DNA from: Methanococcoides vulcani
GTDB taxonomy: Archaea > Halobacteriota > Methanosarcinia > Methanosarcinales > Methanosarcinaceae
Direction: 5' to 3'
NCBI RefSeq assembly: GCF_900111645.1
Contig: NZ_FOHQ01000005.1
Location: 62,001-126,000, forward strand
Length of the DNA stretch: 64,000 nucleotides
Numbering within the stretch: position 1 is the first letter of the stretch; every line of letters starts with the position of its first letter. This document shows positions 56,700 to 64,000 of this stretch, piece by piece. Position numbers and translations under genes: made by a program. A model generated the notes under the pieces. It did no database searches and was not told the DNA's origin. It worked only from the letters and a program-made list of their open reading frames with translations.

Positions 56700-57002
56700 T
56701 TATTCAGACTGTTGTTTGCCTTTGTAATATCCGAAGAAGTAACCCAGAACGATTGCGCCAATAGCAGCCTGAAGTGCAAAGAGAAGACTCTCGGTTTCCC
56801 CTCCAGGAGGTTCGAACTTTACAGAGTTGACCCATGAATCAGCGGTCCATTCTTCGTATTGACCGTCTGTTATCTCAGCGATGACATCTTCTGCCTGACC
56901 GTCAGCACCACCAAACTCTGAGTCCGGGTTTGCTGCCATCCCATAGAAGAATGATGCTACGAATAAAATAGCTATCACTGCAAATATTGCTTCACCTTTC
57001 AT
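56700..57002 (-). CDS. cbiN: Cobalt transport protein CbiN
   Basis: A 100-residue membrane protein with two helices (AIFAVIAILFVASFFYGMA near the start, LQAAIGAIVLGYFFGYY near the end) and an acidic periplasm-like loop. It stabilises CbiM in cobalt uptake. ATG overlaps the cbiM stop (ATGA). Confidence 0.92.
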   Translation of the reverse strand: MKGEAIFAVIAILFVASFFYGMAANPDSEFGGADGQAEDVIAEITDGQYEEWTADSWVNSVKFEPPGGETESLLFALQAAIGAIVLGYFFGYYKGKQQSE

Positions 57003-57694
57003 TGGCTAGCCCCCTTTATTTTATCAAGGACTGATTCTGAAATAACATTGAGCTGTAAAAGTGCATCGCTCTTTACCTGTATAACGTACTTGAAGATAAG
57101 AGCTGTTAATGCACCTTCCATGATAGCCAGAGGGACCTGTGTTGTTGCGAATACCAGCATGAACGCTTTCAGTGACGCTGCAACTCCACCAACCTCTGCC
57201 GGGAAAGCTAAAGCAAGCTCAAGAGATGTTACGACATAAGTGATCCAGTCTGCGAATGTGGCAGCGAGGAATACGACCACATAGAAGTTGATGTTCGCTT
57301 TCATACCTACCTTATAGATAATATATGCTGCAACCGGGCCAATGATCCCCATTGATGCAACGTTTGCACCAAGTGTTGTAAGACCGCCGTGTGCAAGGAA
57401 GATTGCCTGGTAAAGCAGTACTATTGTACTCAGGACCGCTGCAATTGCAGGACCGAAAAGGATAGCTGCCATTCCTGTTCCTGTTGGGTGTGAAGAACTA
57501 CCCGTAACAGATGGCATTTTCAAAGATGAAAGTACAAAGATGAATGCTCCCGCTACTGCCAGTAAAGGCAATAGTTCGCGCTTTTCAGATACAAGTTTGT
57601 TCAACCTGTATATACCAAAGAATATTATTGGTATAGAGAACACAAACCACAGTTGCCACCATGGTGATGGTAAAAACCCTTCAAATATATGCAT
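56999..57694 (-). CDS. cbiM: Cobalt substrate-binding permease CbiM
   Basis: A 231-residue protein with about seven helices. The N-terminus MHIFEGFLP is diagnostic: the His2 amide and side chain coordinate Co2+ and fix the start codon. SSSHPTGTGMAAILFGP with conserved His follows. It defines Co2+ selectivity in the ECF-type importer. The operon leader contains two palindromes (57731-57772). Confidence 0.93.
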   Translation of the reverse strand: MHIFEGFLPSPWWQLWFVFSIPIIFFGIYRLNKLVSEKRELLPLLAVAGAFIFVLSSLKMPSVTGSSSHPTGTGMAAILFGPAIAAVLSTIVLLYQAIFLAHGGLTTLGANVASMGIIGPVAAYIIYKVGMKANINFYVVVFLAATFADWITYVVTSLELALAFPAEVGGVAASLKAFMLVFATTQVPLAIMEGALTALIFKYVIQVKSDALLQLNVISESVLDKIKGASQ

Positions 57695-57730
57695 TTTATT
57701 ACTCCATTCCTGATTTATAATGAATTATAT

Positions 57731-57772
57731 ATCTAGCTAGATGAATTTACCTAAATCAATATTACTTGATTT
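57731..57772 (-). promoter_or_regulatory. Paired palindromes upstream of cbiM
   Basis: ATCTAGCTAGAT (57731-57742) is a perfect 12-bp palindrome adjoining a TATA-like ATATATAAT on the minus strand. AAATCAA-N6-TTGATTT (57753-57772) is a second perfect inverted repeat. They lie about 37-78 bases before the cbiM start and look like operators for a cobalt or metal-responsive regulator. Confidence 0.5.
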
Positions 57773-57911
57773 GGATATTCCTACAATGGAAACTTTATAT
57801 AAATACTTTGAGCTAAATAGTATAAGTTTTTTGGATAATACTGTTTAAAATGATTTCTATTACCACGACAAAAATAAGAAAAAATGGAAGAAAAATAAGA
57901 ATACGTAAGTA

Positions 57912-58493
57912 TTACCTTACAACTACGACACAATGAAGAACTGATTCCGCCTTTGGTGGTTCATCCACCGTCCCGCCTGCAATACGTTCCTCAGGATAAC
58001 CGAAGTTCTCGCAGACATAGAGCTTAGCATCAACACCCATTTCTTTTAGCACTTCAGCTACCTCTGCAACGCCAAAAGTGTCAGCCGGAAGCATGAAAAT
58101 GTCTTTCCCCAGTTCGATCTCCTGGATAAACGCCTTTTTTGCAGGTGCAGGGTCACGCCCATGAGCTGTTATTGCGGTTATGTTGGATAAGCTGACACCT
58201 AATCGAGAACATGCGACCTGAATGGAAGAAATTCCCGGTATGATCCTGTCGCCTTCCCTGGCAAACTTGCCAAGCCCGGAGAACATGGGATCGCCTGTGG
58301 AAAGCACCACCGCATCATCAGGCAGCTCGTGTAAAGCCTTGTAGTTCTTGATGATATTTGCCTCACACTCAATGTAAGGTTCAGCGATCTCAAGGGAGCG
58401 CTTCGAACCATAGACCACCGATGCGTTGCGTATGGCTTCGATAGCTTCCAGTGTCAGCATGTTCGGCCCGACGCCGACCCCTGCAATTATCAT
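57912..58493 (-). CDS. cbiE: Cobalt-precorrin-7 (C5)-methyltransferase CbiE
   Basis: A 193-residue SAM-dependent methyltransferase of the tetrapyrrole family. N-terminal [34 protein letters not shown] (the GDP loop) and [12 protein letters not shown]-like [16 protein letters not shown] are diagnostic. It acts in the anaerobic cobalamin pathway. It overlaps the cbiD stop by 4 bases (ATGA). Full length; no fused CbiT domain. Confidence 0.93.
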   Translation of the reverse strand: MIIAGVGVGPNMLTLEAIEAIRNASVVYGSKRSLEIAEPYIECEANIIKNYKALHELPDDAVVLSTGDPMFSGLGKFAREGDRIIPGISSIQVACSRLGVSLSNITAITAHGRDPAPAKKAFIQEIELGKDIFMLPADTFGVAEVAEVLKEMGVDAKLYVCENFGYPEERIAGGTVDEPPKAESVLHCVVVVR

Positions 58494-59512
58494 TTCTTTT
58501 CCCCACTATCCATAAGGACGGTGCCGTCCCTGTCCACTACAACAATGCGAGCACCTTTACCTTTCTCCACCGTTTTTGCAAATGCACGTTTAATGTGTTC
58601 ACCTTCAGGTTCCACCTCGATCATCTCAGAGACCGTTGCAAACCCGCTGTCCTTGAGCATATCGGGATCTCCCCATTTCAGGATCAGACCCGGCAGGCCA
58701 CAAATAGCTACCTCACCGGTTGTGGACTCCAGGAACTCGGATATCCGGCTTCCGGCAAGAACTACCGTATGATCAGGGAACAGCATTGTAGAATAACGGA
58801 TACCTATACGACCGGTTGTAAGAACGACCTTTGAAGCTTCACGTACGAGATCACTCTTCATTTCACCAAGGTGATCGTTCCATGGCTCAACAAAACCTGT
58901 AGTTCCGAGAATGGAGATGCCACCCTCGACACCTATACGGCTGTTCAGTGTCTTCTTTGCGATCTCAGCACCTTTTGGAAGGGAGATCTCCACTTCAACG
59001 CCTTTGATGCCTATCTCTTCCACAGCCTCTGCAATTGCAGCCTTTATCTGTTGCATTGGTTTCGGATTGATAGCAGGATATCCCTTTTTGGACTGCAGCC
59101 CACCTCTTGTGACAATACCGATACCCTCGCCGGCAGTTATATTGATCTTGTCGGATTCAACCGCCTTTGACTCGAACTCAAGACCGCGGGTGATATCAGA
59201 TTCATGGTCGTTTTTCAGTTTAACCGCAACAGCATATCCATCTTTTGCTTTTACATCCATGACAGCGCGAAGTCCTACAGGTGTGGGCACTGACACCCTG
59301 TTCACATCCTTCCTGAGTGACAGGACAGCTGCCTTTGCCGCAACGGTAGCAGTGGTCCCTGTGGTATAGCCTCGTCTTAGCACTGAACCATCGCTAAGCA
59401 CCACCAGCATCCCGCTCTTTATACCCTCTTCAAGCTCATCGCGGGGTATTTTTGATCTATTGATCCACTCATCCGGGATCTTTGATTTGTTAACAGGATC
59501 GATAATTGACAT
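58490..59512 (-). CDS. cbiD: Cobalt-precorrin-5B (C1)-methyltransferase CbiD
   Basis: A 340-residue enzyme methylating C1 in anaerobic corrin synthesis. [17 protein letters not shown], the [12 protein letters not shown] block, INPKPMQQI and [12 protein letters not shown] are diagnostic. Length is normal. It couples translationally to cbiE. It is separated from mutL by ~50 bases in the same direction, so a common long transcript mutSL-cbiDE is possible. Confidence 0.94.
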   Translation of the reverse strand: MSIIDPVNKSKIPDEWINRSKIPRDELEEGIKSGMLVVLSDGSVLRRGYTTGTTATVAAKAAVLSLRKDVNRVSVPTPVGLRAVMDVKAKDGYAVAVKLKNDHESDITRGLEFESKAVESDKINITAGEGIGIVTRGGLQSKKGYPAINPKPMQQIKAAIAEAVEEIGIKGVEVEISLPKGAEIAKKTLNSRIGVEGGISILGTTGFVEPWNDHLGEMKSDLVREASKVVLTTGRIGIRYSTMLFPDHTVVLAGSRISEFLESTTGEVAICGLPGLILKWGDPDMLKDSGFATVSEMIEVEPEGEHIKRAFAKTVEKGKGARIVVVDRDGTVLMDSGEKK

Positions 59513-59565
59513 TGCCAGTTATTCAATATCTTATGGTTATAAAAGTTACCGACCAACGAGCTAAC

Positions 59566-61425
59566 TTATCCTGTCCTCTTGAACAGTTTATCAAGCTCTG
59601 CCCGGGTAAATGATATCATCGTTGGGCGGCCATGCGGGCAGGTGTATGGATTATCTGCCATATCCAGTTGCTTCAGAAGGCTCTCCATTTGTCCCATACT
59701 GCAACCAGCACCGGCTTTTATCGCTGCACGGCATGACATGGTCTTGCAAAGATTATCGAACATTCCGGTATCATTTTTCACCCTGCCTGTGGAAAGCAGG
59801 TCTATGATGATATCATGGATCAGCTCGGCACTTTCCATCTTTCCAAGAAGAGCCGGAACCGTAGTAACCACATAGCTGTTCGGACCAAATTCCGATATTG
59901 CAAAGCCCATTTCTTCAAGATAGGGTATATACTCCTCAAGCAGCACCTTTTCTTTGGATGTGAGGTCAAGCGTAACAGGTGTTATAAGCTCCTGCCAGCC
60001 GGAACTGCTGATGTCACAGATCTGCTCGTACATGACCCTCTCATGCGCAGCATGCTGGTCAACTATGACAAGCCCATTCTCCAGCTCCACAATAATATAA
60101 AGCTCATTGACCTGACCTACTATTCTTGCTTTATCAAGACCCGTAGGTGCTCTTTCAGGTTTCTTCGGGGTCTTTGACAATACCCTTTCAGAACGCTTTA
60201 GGCGCTTTTCCGTATCCCTGGCAGTGAAATGATAGGGTTCTTCCTCTTCCCGTATCAATGGAGAGATTTTGTTCTCAGGAACAGGGACCTCCAGTTCAAG
60301 CTTCTCTTCACGATTTGGTTCATTTGTCCCTTCAGGTCTTTCTTCAAGCATCTCTTCGGCCTTTTCCACAAAAACGGCCTGTACCGGCTTTTTTTCCGGT
60401 AAACTTATCTCAGGTACCAGCTGCTCAGCCTTCAATGCATTTTCCACAGCAAGAGTAACTGCATCACATACCTCACGCTCATGGCTCATTCTCACATACC
60501 TTTTTGCAGGATGTACATTGACATCCACCTCACTCAGATCCAGTTCCAGATCAAGGACCGCAACCGGGAAACGTCCCTTTGGGATCAGGTTGTAATAACC
60601 AAGTCTCACCGCATTGCTGATACTCTTTGAGGATATGCCTCTGCCGTTTATGAAAAAGTATTGCAGGTCAGTACCGCTGCGGCTTAGCTCAGGTTTTGAG
60701 ATATAACCGGATATCTTCACGATATCCGACTTGAACTCCACAGGTATCAGCTTCTTTGCGGATTCACTTCCAAGCAGGTAGACGATGCTGTCAAAAATGT
60801 CACCCGATGTCGGAGAGCGTACAAGCACCTTGCCATCACTTATGAGAGTAAATGAGATCTCAGGATGACCAAAAGCATGTCTTGTAACAACATCAGTAAT
60901 ATGTGCAAGCTCGGTCCGCATGCTTTTCAGGTACTTCTTCCTGGCCGGTGTATTATAGAACAATGACTCTACCGAGATAGTGGTCCCCGGCGCAGCACCA
61001 ACTTCCAGTACATTCTCTATTGAGCCACCGCTGACAACTACTTTTGTTCCGGAGATGCTCCCTTTTTCACGTGTGGTCAGGTACACTTTTGCAACCGCTG
61101 CAATGGAAGAAATAGCCTCGCCCCTGAAGCCCAAGGTAAGTACTCTTTCAAGATCCTCGATATGCCCTATCTTGCTGGTAGCGTGTTTTGTGAACGCAAG
61201 AGTGGAATCCTCCCGGGACATGCCTCGCCCGTTGTCAGTAACTGTGATCAGTTCCGTTCCGGCCCCCTTCACTTCCACTCGAACTTCGGTAGCTTCCGCG
61301 TCAATAGAGTTATCCAGAAGCTCTTTTACCACAGATGCCGGACGCTCTACGACCTCACCTGCAGCTATTTTGTTGATGGTAGCCTCATCCAGCACATGGA
61401 TCCTGTTACCGCTCGCTTCTGCCAT
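59566..61425 (-). CDS. mutL: DNA mismatch repair protein MutL
   Basis: A 619-residue MutL. GHKL ATPase motifs ELLDNSIDAEA, DNGRGM and TLGFRGEAISSI are intact in the first 110 residues. A charged, proline-rich linker spans ~340-440. The C-terminal domain has DQHAAHERVMYE, the metal-binding motif of MutL endonucleases, and a PCPHGRP-type CPHGRPT. It is therefore a nicking MutL rather than the E. coli type. ATG 61425, just after the mutS stop, is preceded by GGAGGAATAAT. Confidence 0.95.
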   Translation of the reverse strand: MAEASGNRIHVLDEATINKIAAGEVVERPASVVKELLDNSIDAEATEVRVEVKGAGTELITVTDNGRGMSREDSTLAFTKHATSKIGHIEDLERVLTLGFRGEAISSIAAVAKVYLTTREKGSISGTKVVVSGGSIENVLEVGAAPGTTISVESLFYNTPARKKYLKSMRTELAHITDVVTRHAFGHPEISFTLISDGKVLVRSPTSGDIFDSIVYLLGSESAKKLIPVEFKSDIVKISGYISKPELSRSGTDLQYFFINGRGISSKSISNAVRLGYYNLIPKGRFPVAVLDLELDLSEVDVNVHPAKRYVRMSHEREVCDAVTLAVENALKAEQLVPEISLPEKKPVQAVFVEKAEEMLEERPEGTNEPNREEKLELEVPVPENKISPLIREEEEPYHFTARDTEKRLKRSERVLSKTPKKPERAPTGLDKARIVGQVNELYIIVELENGLVIVDQHAAHERVMYEQICDISSSGWQELITPVTLDLTSKEKVLLEEYIPYLEEMGFAISEFGPNSYVVTTVPALLGKMESAELIHDIIIDLLSTGRVKNDTGMFDNLCKTMSCRAAIKAGAGCSMGQMESLLKQLDMADNPYTCPHGRPTMISFTRAELDKLFKRTG

Positions 61426-61426
61426 A

Positions 61427-64000
61427 TTATTCCTCCGCGTTCTTTCCCGTTCTCTTCTGAAGTTCACAGAGCTTGTTCAAAGCATCCATAGGTGTCATGT
61501 TGTTGACATCAAGCCCTTTAAGTTCCTCAACTACAGGATCCTTCCCGACAGGAACCGAACCTTCCGGATCGAAAAGCATCAGCTGCGTATATTGTGCCGA
61601 CCTTCTTTTTTTGCCACCCTTTGAACTGCTTTCCTTGCTGATGGAACTCTCATCCTCGATATCCTGCAGTATTTCCCTTGCCCTCTGGGTAACCTTGTGA
61701 GGTACACCTGCAAGCCGGGCGACATGTATTCCGTAACTTTTGTCCGTGGCCCCGGGTACTATCTTGCGCAAAAACACAAGGTCATCGCCATCTTCTTTCA
61801 CTGCAATATGATAGTTCTTCACCCTTTTCAGGTCGGATGAGATATTGGTAAGCTGGTGGTAATGTGTGGCAAAAAGTGAGCGTACGCCGACCCGCCCTTT
61901 ATTGTGAATATACTCGACCACAGCTTTTGCAATGCTGTAACCATCATAGGTACTGGTACCCCTGCCGATCTCATCAAGGAGAACAAGGCTTTTCGGAGTG
62001 GCGTTGTTCAGGATATTGGCAAGCTCCACCATCTCCACCATGAAAGTACTCTGCCCGCTTGCGAGGTCATCAAAGGCTCCCACCCTTGTAAATACCCTGT
62101 CCACGATACCAATGGATGCATGGGAAGCGGGAACGAATGAACCTGCCTGTGCCATTATCACTATTAATGAGACCTGACGCATGAAAGTGGATTTTCCTGC
62201 CATGTTAGGTCCTGTTATCAGCAGGAACTGGTTGTCAACACAATCCATTTCCGCATCATTGGGAACAAAACCACCGGGTACGGACCTCTCTACAACAGGA
62301 TGCCTGCCTTCACGTATCAGTAACCTGCAATCAGAAGTGATGTTGGGTCTGACGAAATTATTGTTTACGGAAACCTCTGCAAGGCTTGTAACACAATCCA
62401 ATTGCCCTATCAGGCCCGCAATGGTCTGCAACTGCGATGAATATGAAGCAACGTTCGAAGTGATATTGGAGAATATCTCATACTCCAGTGCTGTTATCTT
62501 CTCATCAGCAGAAAGGATGACATTTTCCCATTCCTTCAGTTCCGGAGTGTAGAACCTTTCCGCGTTCCTCATGGTCTGCTTGCGTATGTAATCATCAGGA
62601 ACCTGTGATATGTTCGCCTTTGTGACCTCGATGTAATAGCCAAATACCTTATTGTAACCCACTTTAAGTGATTTTATCCCGGTCCTGTCACGCTCTTTCT
62701 GCTGGAATGAGGCTATCCATGACTTGCCTCCCTTGGACATTTCCTTGAGTTCGTCCAGAGCCTCGTCATAACCTGCTTTTATCATGCCCCCTTCCCTGAC
62801 ACTTACCGGTGGCTCTTCTACTATGGAACTATCTATTAGCTCCACGATACTGTCAAGCTGGTCAAATCCCAGAAGGCCACCCCTGATGCTTTTAAGCATC
62901 TCGCAGAGGTCATCGTCCCCAAGACATTCCACTATCAAAGGCACTGACTCAAGGGAGCGTTTTAGTGCAATAAGGTCACGTGCATTGGAATTACCATACA
63001 TGACCCTTCCAATGAGGCGCTCAATGTCCTTTACAAAAGAAAGATGGGACCTGACATCGAACCGGATCATGGTACCGTTTGCCAGCGCCTCCACAGCATC
63101 GAGACGGTAATTGATTGCATCCACATCAATAAGTGGTTTTAAGAGCCATTTCTGAAGCAACCTGCCGCCCATTGGCGTTTTGGTCTCATCCAGCACTTTC
63201 AGTATGGACGTGTCATTTCCTTCCCCGCGCACGTTCTTTACTATCTCAAGATTTCTCAAAGTGATGGAATCCAGCACCATGAACTCAGAATCGGAATACG
63301 TCTTCAGCTCACTCACATGCCCGAGTTCCCTCATCTGGGTGCTCAACGCATAATCAAGAGCAGCGCCTGCTGAAGATATTGCATAGGGCAGGCCATCACA
63401 ACCCATGCCCTCAAGAGTTGAGGCCTTGAAGTGCTCCTTAAGCTTCTTTTCAGAGGTCCCGATATCAAATGCCGCTTCTTCGAACTCATGCACCACTATC
63501 TTAAGTTCGTTCAGCCTTTCAACGATATGCCTGTCAGAATACATTTCAGGAGACAGGATACATTCCGATGGCCTCATCCTTGCAGCCTCACTGGCTATCC
63601 TGTCATATGGAGGAGCATCAGCGAACTGGGTTGTCAGGAACTCTCCTGTGGATACATCCAGAAATGAGACACCATAGTTTCCCTCCCCGCCTGAGACAGA
63701 CATGAGATAATTGTTAGATGAATCCGTGAACATTGAGGTATCAATTGCAGTCCCGGGTGTTACAACCCTGACGACCCCACGTTTCACAACGCCCTTTGCC
63801 TTCTTCGGATCCTCAAGTTGCTCACAGATGGCTACCTTGTAGCCCTTTTTGATCAGACGCGGGAGATAGTTGTCAATAGCATGATAGGGAATACCTGCAA
63901 GAGGCATCCTTTCACCGTCCTTGTCCTTTCCCCGCGTGGTCAGGGTGATCTCAAGTTCCTTTGCAATGGTCTTTGCATCTTCCCCGAAGGACTCATAGAA
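61427..64000 (-). CDS. mutS: DNA mismatch repair protein MutS (5' end outside window)
   Basis: At least 857 residues in frame to the window edge. The upstream frame reads FYESFGEDAKTIAKEL, so the start is beyond base 64000. Core Walker A GPNMAGKST and Walker B VLLDEIGRGTSTYDG are intact. The C-terminal tail carries QLMLF, which looks like a bacterial beta-clamp motif. It recognises mismatches and works with MutL encoded 1 base downstream. Only the very N-terminus is missing. Confidence 0.95.
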   Translation of the reverse strand, partial: FYESFGEDAKTIAKELEITLTTRGKDKDGERMPLAGIPYHAIDNYLPRLIKKGYKVAICEQLEDPKKAKGVVKRGVVRVVTPGTAIDTSMFTDSSNNYLMSVSGGEGNYGVSFLDVSTGEFLTTQFADAPPYDRIASEAARMRPSECILSPEMYSDRHIVERLNELKIVVHEFEEAAFDIGTSEKKLKEHFKASTLEGMGCDGLPYAISSAGAALDYALSTQMRELGHVSELKTYSDSEFMVLDSITLRNLEIVKNVRGEGNDTSILKVLDETKTPMGGRLLQKWLLKPLIDVDAINYRLDAVEALANGTMIRFDVRSHLSFVKDIERLIGRVMYGNSNARDLIALKRSLESVPLIVECLGDDDLCEMLKSIRGGLLGFDQLDSIVELIDSSIVEEPPVSVREGGMIKAGYDEALDELKEMSKGGKSWIASFQQKERDRTGIKSLKVGYNKVFGYYIEVTKANISQVPDDYIRKQTMRNAERFYTPELKEWENVILSADEKITALEYEIFSNITSNVASYSSQLQTIAGLIGQLDCVTSLAEVSVNNNFVRPNITSDCRLLIREGRHPVVERSVPGGFVPNDAEMDCVDNQFLLITGPNMAGKSTFMRQVSLIVIMAQAGSFVPASHASIGIVDRVFTRVGAFDDLASGQSTFMVEMVELANILNNATPKSLVLLDEIGRGTSTYDGYSIAKAVVEYIHNKGRVGVRSLFATHYHQLTNISSDLKRVKNYHIAVKEDGDDLVFLRKIVPGATDKSYGIHVARLAGVPHKVTQRAREILQDIEDESSISKESSSKGGKKRRSAQYTQLMLFDPEGSVPVGKDPVVEELKGLDVNNMTPMDALNKLCELQKRTGKNAEE

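Overview
The window is chromosomal DNA of a methanogenic euryarchaeon, almost certainly a methylotrophic member of the Methanosarcinaceae (Methanococcoides/Methanolobus-like; the genus cannot be fixed by eye). The evidence is component A2 of the methyl-CoM reductase activating system, a methanogenesis marker 14 protein, the methanofuran enzyme MfnB, the methanogen nitrogen repressor NrpR, both geranylgeranyl ether-lipid synthases, a CetZ tubulin homologue, a Methanosarcina-type S-layer protein with a PGF-CTERM tail, archaeal PolB with PCNA motifs, an intron-containing tRNA-Met, and typical TATA boxes. MutS/MutL, CbiMNQO and hybrid-cluster protein are bacterial-type genes often found in this family.

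Layout. 0-3.5 kb: end of a HerA-type ATPase, an M29 aminopeptidase, leuD and leuB. 3.5-6 kb: a two-gene ATPase plus DUF4435/TOPRIM-like module resembling the PARIS phage-defence system. 6-12 kb: nrpR, an AarF/UbiB kinase, a small coiled-coil protein, and an rpl40e-GGGP synthase-atwA operon. 12.1-12.4 kb: a gene-free, highly structured segment that may encode an RNA. 12.4-15.6 kb: gatCAB. 15.7-17.1 kb: an accessory patch with a decayed winged-helix gene and three tiny ORFs. 17.3-28.9 kb: EamA transporter, hybrid-cluster protein, a radical SAM protein, small membrane and hypothetical proteins, an Mrr-like nuclease with a zinc-ribbon partner, thioredoxin plus marker 14, DUF166, tmk, a HisA-like gene and mfnB. 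29-35.7 kb: CDC48, a PIN-domain RNA ligase partner lacking a normal start codon, DGGGP synthase, and the nadX-nadA / nadC divergon. 35.8-47.9 kb: envelope and cytoskeleton genes (CARDB-like exported protein, CetZ, lipoprotein, S-layer), an ABC ATPase, enolase, PolB, tRNA-Met and a KaiC-like ATPase. 47.9-54.3 kb: P-type ATPase, a frameshifted PNPOx-like gene, a triple-PAS protein, and a CPA2 antiporter with a CBS protein. 54.4-64 kb: cobalt uptake (cbiMNQO) and corrinoid ring synthesis (cbiDE), then mutSL, with mutS running off the window end.

The main metabolic themes fit methanogenesis. Cobalt uptake and CbiD/CbiE serve the corrinoid methyltransferases. AtwA activates methyl-CoM reductase. 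MfnB makes the methanofuran precursor. NadX/NadA/NadC make NAD from aspartate. GGGPS and DGGGPS build archaeal lipids. The points most worth following up are the PARIS-like pair, the missing start codon of the RNA ligase partner gene, the structured element near 12.25 kb, and the palindromic operators upstream of cbiM and between nadX and nadC.
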